This document shows, piece after piece, positions 6,590-13,700 of a stretch of DNA of 28,128 bases. The notes beneath the pieces are model-generated. The model was not told where the DNA came from and did not search any database. It saw only the letters and a program-made list of their open reading frames with translations. Both the position numbers and the translations under genes were made by a program. This stretch comes from DASVDE01 sp036381235 (GTDB taxonomy: Bacteria; Actinomycetota; Thermoleophilia; Solirubrobacterales; 70-9): the NCBI GenBank assembly GCA_036381235.1, contig DASVDE010000005.1:1-28128 (forward strand). The letters are read 5' to 3'. Position 1 is the stretch's first letter; the number at the start of each line of letters is the position of its first letter.

Positions 6590-6823
6590 ATGGCGCAATT
6601 GCTCGTTCGCAACATCGAGGGGGAAGTAGTCCGTGAACTGAAGATTCGTGCCGCTCGCCATGGCCGCTCTGCCGAGGAGGAGCACCGGGAAATCCTTCGC
6701 GGTGCTCTGACACAGCGCTCCCCGCAGCCCTCGTTAAAGGAGTTGCTGCTGGCGATTCCCGATGTAGGCGAGGATCGCGACTTCGCGCGTCCGCTCGATC
6801 GCGGCCGCCCGGTCGAGCTTTGA
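6590..6823 (+). CDS. FitA-like ribbon-helix-helix antitoxin
   Basis: 77 residues. The N-terminus MAQLLVRNIEGEVVRELKIR followed by AARHGRSAEEEHREILRGAL is typical of FitA/VapB antitoxins: a beta strand for DNA contact, then two helices (ribbon-helix-helix). The C-terminal part (about residues 50-77, ending RPLDRGRPVEL) would wrap the toxin active site. It overlaps the PIN gene by four bases (TTGA). The pair sits between two TetR genes and could be a small transferred cassette, although its base composition is not obviously foreign. Confidence 0.88.
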   Translation: MAQLLVRNIEGEVVRELKIRAARHGRSAEEEHREILRGALTQRSPQPSLKELLLAIPDVGEDRDFARPLDRGRPVEL

Positions 6824-7233
6824 GTTACCTGATCGACACCAATGTCATCTCCGAACTGCGCAAGGGGAAGAGGACAGACCCAGGTGTCGCCTCATGGTTC
6901 GCGCGGCTCCCGGATCAGGACATCTTCCTCAGCGTTCTCACGCTTGGTGAGATTCGTCGCGGCATCGAGAGCATCCGCCGTCGCGACGCCGACTCCGCCC
7001 TGGCGCTCGATCGCTGGCTCACCTCGCTCGGCGAGTTGCACGCAGATCGCATCCTTCCCGTCGACCGGCAGGTCGCCGAGGAGTGGGGGAGGCTGAATGT
7101 GCCTGACCCCCTCCCTGTCGTCGATGGCCTCCTCGCCGCCACGGCGAGGATCGCCGGTATCGCGCTTGCCACGCGCAACACTGCGGACTTCGAGCTGACC
7201 GGCGTCAGCTGCGTGAACCCGTTCGCCTTCTGA
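6820..7233 (+). CDS. FitB/VapC-like PIN-domain toxin (ribonuclease)
   Basis: 137 residues. The PIN-domain acidic residues are all visible: Asp6 (YLIDTNVISEL), Glu44 (LTLGEIRRGI), Asp102 (LPVVDGLLAATA) and Asp123 (ATRNTADF), which together bind Mg2+/Mn2+. FitB/VapC toxins cut RNA, often tRNA, and are held inactive by the antitoxin encoded just upstream. The start is TTG at 6820, overlapping the antitoxin stop by four bases, so translation is coupled. The toxin looks intact. The RNA target cannot be deduced. Confidence 0.9.
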   Translation: MSYLIDTNVISELRKGKRTDPGVASWFARLPDQDIFLSVLTLGEIRRGIESIRRRDADSALALDRWLTSLGELHADRILPVDRQVAEEWGRLNVPDPLPVVDGLLAATARIAGIALATRNTADFELTGVSCVNPFAF

Positions 7234-7274
7234 CCGGGCGCTCGCCGATTCCCCACAGGCGGGGCTTACGGGTC

Positions 7275-7280
7275 TATCCT
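7275..7280 (+). promoter_or_regulatory. -10 hexamer (TATCCT) of the second tetR gene
   Basis: TATCCT lies within CTATCCTCG, the same nine bases as before the first tetR gene (5793-5801). It would give a leader of about 26 bases carrying the AGGAGG ribosome site at 7301-7306. Confidence 0.45.
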
Positions 7281-7312
7281 CGATGGGCGGACCGGGAGGT
7301 AGGAGGTGCCCT

Positions 7313-7972
7313 TTGGGATGGATGGCACCTCAACGGGACGAGAGAGACCGCCTTCACGAGGCCCTTATCGACCTCTGCTTCGAGCGGGGCTTTCAGAACT
7401 TCGGCCTGGGGGCGCTGCTTTCCCGCGCGGGCGTTGACCGTCCCTCCTTCGAGCGCCATTTCGTCGACCTCGAGGACTGCTTCCTCAAGATTTTCGAGGC
7501 TGAGATGGATCGCTACCGATGCGAGTTTGCGCCCGTCGCCGGCGAGTGCGCCGACTGGCGTGAGCGGGTTCGCGTCACTCTCTACGCGCTCTTCCGTTTC
7601 CTCGTCGCCGACGAGCGCCGCGCTCGCTTCATCGTCGTCGAATCGCGGGTTGCCGGCGAGCGCGCCCGGGTCTTTGCCGATCAGCGGATCGAGACGCTCT
7701 TCGACCTGATCGACGCGGGCCGCTCGGAGCTCGACGACCCCGACTCGATCTCCCGCACCACCGCTGAGGCGGTCGGCGGCGGCATCCTCAACCAGGTCTA
7801 CGCGGCGGTGGCGCGGGGGGTCCCGCTGCCGCCCGAGCGCGAGCTCGTCCCCGAGCTCATGTATTGCGTCGTCCTTCCCTACGCCGGCCTGGATGCCGCG
7901 CTCGAGGAGCTCTACATCCCGCCTCCGTCCAGCCGCGTCCGGCCGCGGCCGCTGGGCGCCCACCGCGGATAG
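7313..7972 (+). CDS. TetR/AcrR-family transcriptional regulator 2
   Basis: 219 residues from TTG 7313. This start is chosen because AGGAGG (7301-7306) lies 6 bases before it. The first in-frame ATG (7322) would be 15 bases from the ribosome site, and an earlier in-frame ATG at 7283 lies ahead of the AGGAGG. The HTH region (RLHEALIDLCFERGFQNF..., then RAGVDRPSFERHFVDLEDCF) is TetR-like but divergent: S-F-E-R-H-F replaces the usual T-F/L-Y-x-H-F. The C-terminal domain is helical with unknown ligand. It ends 9 bases before the third TetR gene, so the two may be co-transcribed. Confidence 0.88.
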   Translation: MGWMAPQRDERDRLHEALIDLCFERGFQNFGLGALLSRAGVDRPSFERHFVDLEDCFLKIFEAEMDRYRCEFAPVAGECADWRERVRVTLYALFRFLVADERRARFIVVESRVAGERARVFADQRIETLFDLIDAGRSELDDPDSISRTTAEAVGGGILNQVYAAVARGVPLPPERELVPELMYCVVLPYAGLDAALEELYIPPPSSRVRPRPLGAHRG

Positions 7973-7981
7973 TCTTAGACA

Positions 7982-8683
7982 GTGGCGGCGCGGCGCGGCA
8001 AACAGGCGGAGAGAACGACCCGATCCGACCTCGGCCCTCTGCCCGGCGGCCACCACGGCCTCTCCCGCGAACAGGTCGCCGAGTCCCAGCGCGAGCGACT
8101 CCTCGCCGGCGTTGCCCACGCCGTCGCCCAAAACGGCTACCGGGCGACCACGATCACCGAGATTGTCAAGGCCGCATCTGTCTCCAGCGCCGCCTTCTAC
8201 GAGAACTTCGACTCCAAAGAGGACTGCTTTCTCGCCGCCTTCGACGCCGTCGTCGCCCACGTCAAGGATCTGGTCGCCGACGCGATCGAACCCGTCCCCG
8301 ACTGGCCCCACCGGGTGATCGCCGCCCTTCGCGCCGCCCTTCGCTTCTTCGCCGCCGAGCCCGACCTCGCCCGCATCTGCCTGATCGAGCCGATCACCGC
8401 CAGCCCCGAGATCGCCACCCACTTCCGCGCTGTCGTCGTCTCCTGCATCCCCTACCTGGAGCCCGGCCGCGCCGAGCGCCCCGAAGCAGCCGAGCTGCCG
8501 GAGTCGACCGAGGACTCGCTCCTCGGCGGTCTCATCGTCCTCGCCGCCCGCTCGATCCTCGCCGGCGAGCACGACTCCCTCGAGCAGCGCCTGCCCGACC
8601 TGGTCGACTTCGTCCTCTCCCCGTATCTGGGGTCGGAGGCGGCCAAGACATTGGCCCGCGAAGCCGCCTCCTCGAACTCCTAG
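7982..8683 (+). CDS. TetR/AcrR-family transcriptional regulator 3
   Basis: 233 residues from GTG 7982. A basic N-terminal extension of about 30 residues precedes the HTH domain (RERLLAGVAHAVAQNGYRAT, then VSSAAFYENFDSKEDCFLAA), so DNA binding lies at about residues 35-85. The C-terminal helical domain resembles that of regulator 1 (PE(S/T)xEDxLxGG near the end of both). A TAGTCT hexamer at 7970-7975, overlapping the stop of regulator 2, ends 6 bases before the GTG and could give a separate leaderless transcript. The ligand and targets are unknown; the collagen-like gene downstream is one candidate because of its long regulatory region. Confidence 0.92.
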   Translation: MAARRGKQAERTTRSDLGPLPGGHHGLSREQVAESQRERLLAGVAHAVAQNGYRATTITEIVKAASVSSAAFYENFDSKEDCFLAAFDAVVAHVKDLVADAIEPVPDWPHRVIAALRAALRFFAAEPDLARICLIEPITASPEIATHFRAVVVSCIPYLEPGRAERPEAAELPESTEDSLLGGLIVLAARSILAGEHDSLEQRLPDLVDFVLSPYLGSEAAKTLAREAASSNS

Positions 8684-8843
8684 TTCCCTAATCCGCAGCA
8701 GCTTTTCCGAGCGCGATTCCGCTCTGCGCCTGTGATTTTGAGCGCGCAGCAACTATCTTCAAAAAATAAGACTTGCCCTTTGAATATGACTGTGCTTTCA
8801 TAGTCCGGTCCGCCCAGGGAGGCGGGCAGGGTTACGACAGAAA

Positions 8844-8858
8844 CGAGCCCGGGGCTCG
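8844..8858. repeat. 15-bp inverted repeat in the collagen leader
   Basis: CGAGCCC (8844-8850) and GGGCTCG (8852-8858) flank a single central G. As RNA, the inner pairs would open into a small loop. It could be a protein-binding site on DNA or a short leader hairpin. Confidence 0.4.
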
Positions 8859-8993
8859 GGACGGGCCGGGAAGCCCACACCGAGAAGCAGAGGGCTCACG
8901 GGACAACAGGGAGACCACTTTGATCAGCAAGGCAATCCGCCTTTCGGTTTCTGAATCGGCGCGCGACTGCTCTCCCTGGCAGACGGCGCCCCA

Positions 8994-9032
8994 GGGCTCG
9001 CTCCGCGCAGGCACTTACCGCGGAGCGAGCCC
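8994..9032 (+). promoter_or_regulatory. strong hairpin in the 5' leader of the collagen-like gene
   Basis: GGGCTCGCTCCGCG (8994-9007) pairs perfectly over 14 bases with CGCGGAGCGAGCCC (9019-9032) across an 11-base loop. A pyrimidine-rich stretch follows (GATCTCTTCATTCG). It lies 104 bases before the ATG at 9137. It could be an attenuator, a stabilising element or part of a larger leader structure. Confidence 0.6.
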
Positions 9033-9136
9033 GATCTCTTCATTCGCACAGCACGCAAACCAACCACAAAGACGGGGGAGGGCGTAGCTGCGTGAGCAAT
9101 AGCCAGCCCCTCCGAATCAACCAAGGAGAGAGACTG

Positions 9137-10672
9137 ATGTTCTCGCATCTGCGCAACCGCTTCGGCGTGGCCGTCCTGGCCCTCGCCGTGGTGGCGCTGA
9201 CCGTTGCCGTTGCCGGCGCCGGCACAGCCGCCGCCGCCAACGCCAACGACAACAGCGCCACCGCTTCCAAGAAAAAGCACAAGAAATCCAAACGCGGCTC
9301 ACGCGGCCCCAGGGGCCCACGCGGACCGCAGGGCAACCCCGGCGCCAACGGCCTCGATGGAGCCGTAGGCCCCCAGGGCCCGGTCGGCCCCCAGGGCCCG
9401 GTCGGGCCGACCGGGTCCAAGGGCGCAACCGGCCCGCAGGGACCGCAGGGCAATGCAGGACCGACCGGCCCCCAGGGCCCGGCAGGCTCTGACGGCAGCG
9501 ACGGCGCAACCGGCCCGCAGGGACCGCAGGGCAGTGCAGGACCGACCGGCCCCCAGGGCCCGGCAGGCTCTGACGGCAGCGACGGCGCAACCGGCCCGAC
9601 CGGTCCGCAAGGCCCCGCCGGTGGAGCAACAGGCCCGACCGGACCGACCGGAGCCGCAGGCCCCGACGGTAACCCCGGACCTGACGGTGCCCCTGGTCCT
9701 GATGGAGCTGCAGGCCCCGACGGTGCAACCGGCCCGACCGGCCCCCAGGGTCCGCAGGGCGATCCCGGTGGTCCGACCGGTGCAACCGGCCCCGCTGGTC
9801 CTGCAGGAGCTGACGGCGCGACTGGTCCGACTGGTGCTACCGGACCCGCCGGCAGTGGCGGCGGAGGTGGCTTCAGCTACCTCTTCAACGACTCCACGAC
9901 CGACAGCGATCCGGGATCGGGCAAGTTGTTGGTCAGCCCGACAGGCAGTGGACAAGGCCCGGTTATTGACATCGCGGAGACCGACAACGACTCAAGTGAT
10001 GTCGCTGCGGTCCTAGCCGAATCTCTCGGCGGCTATGTAACGCTGACCGACGAGACGACGCCGGCCACCTTTGCCACCTACAGGGTGCTTAAAATCGCGG
10101 ATCAAGGTGCTTACAAACGGTTGGCCTACGCCACTGTCGGCAGCAATGGCACCTTCAGCAAAGGCGATTCGGTTTCCGTCGACATCCAGGGTGGCCACGA
10201 TACGTGCTTCGCAAGCGTGGACGTGGGGCACGGTGTGACTGGCCAGTTGGCCGATGATTGCACGGCGATGGGAACCTGGAGCTTCACCAGCAACCAATCT
10301 GCCACCGACAGCTTCCTCGGCGCCATCGGGAACACTGAGCACAACGTCATCGTTCCGATTTCAGGGGGGTTCAACCTTGGTAATGGCAGTCAAGTAATGA
10401 CCCCCATCTTCGTGTCGGCTGGTGACAGCGATCCTCACTGTCCCGGAAGCCCCGCGGACCCAGAGGCATCGCCTGGCTACTTCTGCGTGTATGAGAGCGC
10501 CTTTGACCACAACAACGCAGAGCCAAGCCCCTGGGCAATCGCCAACCTCGGGTCGCCGGTTGTCACCCCAGGGCTATCGCCCGTCGTCGGCGGCGCCGGT
10601 GCGTACCTCGTTATGGACATCCCGGCAGCCGGGTCAGCATATGACTGGGGCAGTTGGGCGGCGCACCCCTAG
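9137..10672 (+). CDS. secreted collagen-like protein with a C-terminal globular domain
   Basis: 511 residues. ATG 9137 is fixed by AAGGAG eight bases upstream and by the signal peptide that begins there (residues 1 to about 34, cleaving near AAAANA). A polybasic stretch (KKKHKKSKR, 45-53) precedes about 62 Gly-X-Y triplets (54 to about 238), rich in GPQ, GPT, GAT and GPA. The triplets are broken only by two single extra glycines, giving blocks of 36, 16 and 10. A Gly hinge leads to a 270-residue globular part. Its first section (YLFNDSTTDSDPGSGKL onward) resembles the trimerising C-terminal domains of phage and bacterial collagen-like proteins. It should form a trimeric extracellular fibre; frequent Thr in the Y position could be glycosylated. 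No LPxTG anchor is seen. It sits immediately upstream of the four-gene secreted-protein cluster. Confidence 0.92.
   Translation: MFSHLRNRFGVAVLALAVVALTVAVAGAGTAAAANANDNSATASKKKHKKSKRGSRGPRGPRGPQGNPGANGLDGAVGPQGPVGPQGPVGPTGSKGATGPQGPQGNAGPTGPQGPAGSDGSDGATGPQGPQGSAGPTGPQGPAGSDGSDGATGPTGPQGPAGGATGPTGPTGAAGPDGNPGPDGAPGPDGAAGPDGATGPTGPQGPQGDPGGPTGATGPAGPAGADGATGPTGATGPAGSGGGGGFSYLFNDSTTDSDPGSGKLLVSPTGSGQGPVIDIAETDNDSSDVAAVLAESLGGYVTLTDETTPATFATYRVLKIADQGAYKRLAYATVGSNGTFSKGDSVSVDIQGGHDTCFASVDVGHGVTGQLADDCTAMGTWSFTSNQSATDSFLGAIGNTEHNVIVPISGGFNLGNGSQVMTPIFVSAGDSDPHCPGSPADPEASPGYFCVYESAFDHNNAEPSPWAIANLGSPVVTPGLSPVVGGAGAYLVMDIPAAGSAYDWGSWAAHP
9422..9583 (+). repeat. 81-bp tandem duplication within the collagen-like region
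   Basis: Bases 9422-9502 and 9503-9583 are two copies of an 81-base unit that encodes nine Gly-X-Y triplets beginning GATGPQGPQG. The only difference I could see is AAT/AGT (Asn to Ser). A third copy starts at 9584 and diverges after about 15 bases. Such near-identity including third positions indicates recent duplication by slippage or unequal recombination. Confidence 0.9.
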
Positions 10673-10704
10673 GCACAGTCAATCAACGCTCAATAAGCGG
10701 TGAA

Positions 10705-10734
10705 GCCCGGCGGCGCTTACAAGCGCCGCCGGGC
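10705..10734 (+). terminator. 14-bp perfect hairpin after the collagen-like gene
   Basis: GCCCGGCGGCGCTT (10705-10718) pairs fully with AAGCGCCGCCGGGC (10721-10734) across AC; in RNA the innermost pairs would open to form a loop. It starts 33 bases after the collagen stop and ends 51 bases before the GTG of the next gene. No U-run follows, so it may be an actinobacterial-style terminator, or a partial terminator/processing site setting the ratio of collagen to downstream mRNA. Confidence 0.7.
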
Positions 10735-10785
10735 CCGCCGCTCGGAAGTCAACTCATTTCATTCACACCACTCGAGGCACATGCA

Positions 10786-13700
10786 GTGACGATCAGGGAG
10801 CACAGAACACAGGGAAGCCGTTGCCGGCGACGCGGACTGAGAATCGCGCGCTGCGCGTTCCTCCCCACGGCTGCTCTTGTCGCGATTCTCGTCCTGGCGC
10901 CGGCTGCCGGCGCGGAACTGGGACCGATCGGAAGCCTCGAGGTCGATCGATCCGGCGGGTGGATCGGACCTCTAGGAATCAACCATGACGGAGTCGGGGG
11001 CGCCGACCCCGGCGATCTGTTCGTCGGCACTGCCACTCTGACCGACCCGCCTCAACTTCAGCGACTCTCCAGCATGGGCGCTCTCAAGGACCAGTGGGAT
11101 CGAGGCTACAAAAACATCGCTGTCGACCAGGGCTCGGGAGAGGTGTTCGGCCTAGGCTCCCTCTATGTAGACGCCTCGTCCCCGACGGGCGACCTACTGC
11201 GGCGCTTCGGTTTCGACACCGTTGCCTACGGCCCAGGTGACAGTGCCGCCGATGCGCAGCTTGTGCTGCGCATCAGGGCCAATGCCGGCACCTTCACGGT
11301 ATGCGTGCCATTCTCATGCACCGATGCCCGGTCGACGGTATCCGACCCGATTCCTTACAACGCTTCGCCGGGAACCGTGGAGAACACGATCAACGCGATG
11401 CTCGCCAAAGCCGTAGACATCGCTCCGTCGTACAACCCTGTCTTCAGCGGAACCACCGTGAGCGTAACCGGTGGGGTCGGCAACGCCGCCGGCGACTCCC
11501 CGTACACGATCACCTTCGGCGGCACGGCGGCCGGCGACCAGGCTCCAAGCCTGAGCACAACCGCACTGAACCTCACGCGAACGGGCGGCGGCCCCTTGGC
11601 GGCGATTACCACCCTCGCCGCGGGCGGAGGCTACGAGATCTGTGAGCCGGCCGCCGGCGACACCTGCAAAGAGGGAGCCGTGGATCCCGAATCTCGCGGC
11701 GGCAGCCTCTACTTCCCCGACGACATCGCGGTGGCCCCCTCGTCGGCACCAAATGCGGGCAACGTGTTGGTGAGCGAACCCAACTTCCACCGCGTCGAGG
11801 AGTACAGCCCGACCGGGACCTTCGTTCGTGAATTCGGCTGGGACGTGATCGATCACGGGCCGAACGACAGTTCTGCTCATGAAGTGCAGAAAGTCACCCT
11901 GGGTGCGAACACGACCGGGGGTAGGTTTTCCCTGCTCTACAACGGAAGGACGACCGGAGCGGCCGGAACCGGTACACTCACCTCGGGCTCAACGACGGTC
12001 AACAATGTGACCACCTCGAACGGCGCCTTCGCCATCGGCCAGGTCATCTCCGCCGATTCAGGGACCGGCATCCCGGTCGGGACCACTGTCACCGGAGTGG
12101 GAGCGAATACCCTAACGCTGTCGGCGGCGGCGACCGCCAACTCCGTCGGCCAGGACCTGACAGGGAACGACATCGCTTACAACGCCTCTCCGGCTCAGGT
12201 GGAGGCCGCGCTGAACTCACTGTCGTCGATTGGCGGCGCTGGGGGCTCGGTCAGCGTCAGTGGCGCCGACGGCGGTCCATACACCGTCACCTTCGGCGGC
12301 AACTTGGGCGGCGACAATCTTGCGCAGATGACCTCCTCGGCTACGGGCCTGACCGTCTCCGGCGGCAGCAAATCGGCCACCGTATCGACCACTGCCGAAG
12401 GCGGCGCCTTCGAAACCTGCGTCGCGGTCGCCGGCGACATCTGCAAGGCGGGCAAGGCAGGGGTGACCGGTCGCAATGGATCCCAACTTGGTCAATTCAC
12501 GAGCTTTGAGCTCAAAGTGGCGGAGGACTCCAGCGGCGCGATCTACGTCGTCGACGACAACGAGTACAGAGTGCAGAAGCTCACGCCGGCCGCCGGCGAT
12601 CAGCTGATTCCATCCCTGTTCGGGAGCAACGATGAGATGCAGGAGCTGACCGTCAATGCCGGCGCCGGCCAATTCCGTCTCTCCTACGGGACGCAGGCGG
12701 ATGCGGTTTCTGGAGTGGGTGATTTTCACGAAGGCTCGACCACGGTCACCAACGTCACCCCTTCGACCAGTCAGTTCAAGGTTGGCGAGCGAATCACCAC
12801 TTCTGGAGCCGGACTCACCCTTTGGCCGGCCTCCGTAGACGTGTTCATCACGGCGATCGGGCCTGGAACACTGACGGTGTCTGAGCCCCCAGGAGCTGAC
12901 AGCCTTAACCGTCAGATTTCCTCCGATCTCCCCTACACCACACCCGATCTTCCTTACGACGCTCCGGCGAGCGGCCCGGGATCGGTGCAGGCGGCGCTCA
13001 ACGCCCTGCCCTCGATCTCCAGCGGCGACGGCTCGGTGACGGTCACGGGCGGGCCGGGCGATAGTAGCCCGTATGAGATCAGCTTCGACGGCGGGCCGCT
13101 GGCGAAGAGCGACGCCCTGACGATCAAGCCGTCGCAGGGGTCGACGCTGTTGAGCGGCGGCTCTGGTCCCGGGGCGGATCAGGCGACTGTCGTCACAGTC
13201 GTCACCGGCGGGCCGAACGGCACCGCCGGCTCGGACTCGCCCTTCGACATCGCTATCGACGATGCGGACAACGTCTACGTCTTGAAGAACTACGTCGCGG
13301 GCACCGTTGTCTGCCCCAACGGAGTCCCGTCCAGCGCGGAGGCCCGCATACAGAGGCTCGACACCGCGGGGACGGTGCAGGATGTGAGCGTCGGGTGCCT
13401 GCGGATCCGGCCAGGCCCCCAGCAGCCGGTGAATCTCACCATCGACCCGGTCGGCGGCATTCCGTACGTGGCTTACACCGGGGCGACTCCGCTGACCAAC
13501 GGCTACAAGCATCGCATCTACGCGTTTGGCGATCTCGGCGGAGCGCCGGAGCTGTCGCTTGCGAGCCCGTCGAGCATCGATGCGCACAGCGTGACGATCT
13601 CGGGGACGATTACGCCACACGGACCGGCCGATGCGGACCAATACCCGATCCCGGTCACGGCCCGGTATCGGGTCGAATACCGCAAAGTCGGGGACCCGGA

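Larger units (their letters stand above)
8684..9136 (+). other. 453-base non-coding leader/regulatory region before the collagen-like gene
   Basis: No convincing gene is present. Bases 8750-8805 are AT-rich for this genome (runs such as CAAAAAATAAG and TTTGAATATGAC) and probably hold the promoter; TTGCCC (8773-8778) with TTTCAT (8796-8801) at 17-base spacing is a weak candidate. The rest would be an untranslated leader of about 320 bases with at least two hairpins (8844-8858 and 8994-9032), ending in the ribosome site AAGGAG (9123-9128). A leader of this length suggests RNA-level control. I could not match it to any riboswitch class I know. Confidence 0.5.

Noticed and set aside
7274..8752. 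492-codon open frame on the minus strand
   Set aside because: Antisense to two clear TetR genes, with low-complexity Gly/Glu/Val composition and no motif.
8800..8920. Riboswitch (cyclic di-AMP, cyclic di-GMP or cobalamin type) in the collagen leader
   Set aside because: I compared the remembered core motifs of these classes and did not find them; only generic hairpins are supported.
8773..9087. 104-codon open frame before the collagen-like gene
   Set aside because: TTG start, no ribosome site, no domain, and it covers the 14-base-pair hairpin and the promoter-like patch; more likely untranslated leader.
9422..9598. Tandem repeats as a CRISPR array or mobile element
   Set aside because: The repeats are contiguous without spacers and encode in-frame Gly-X-Y triplets.
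9117..9955. Several open frames on both strands across the collagen region
   Set aside because: Repetitive Gly-X-Y coding sequence is open in other frames by composition; the plus-frame signal peptide and triplet pattern identify the real gene.
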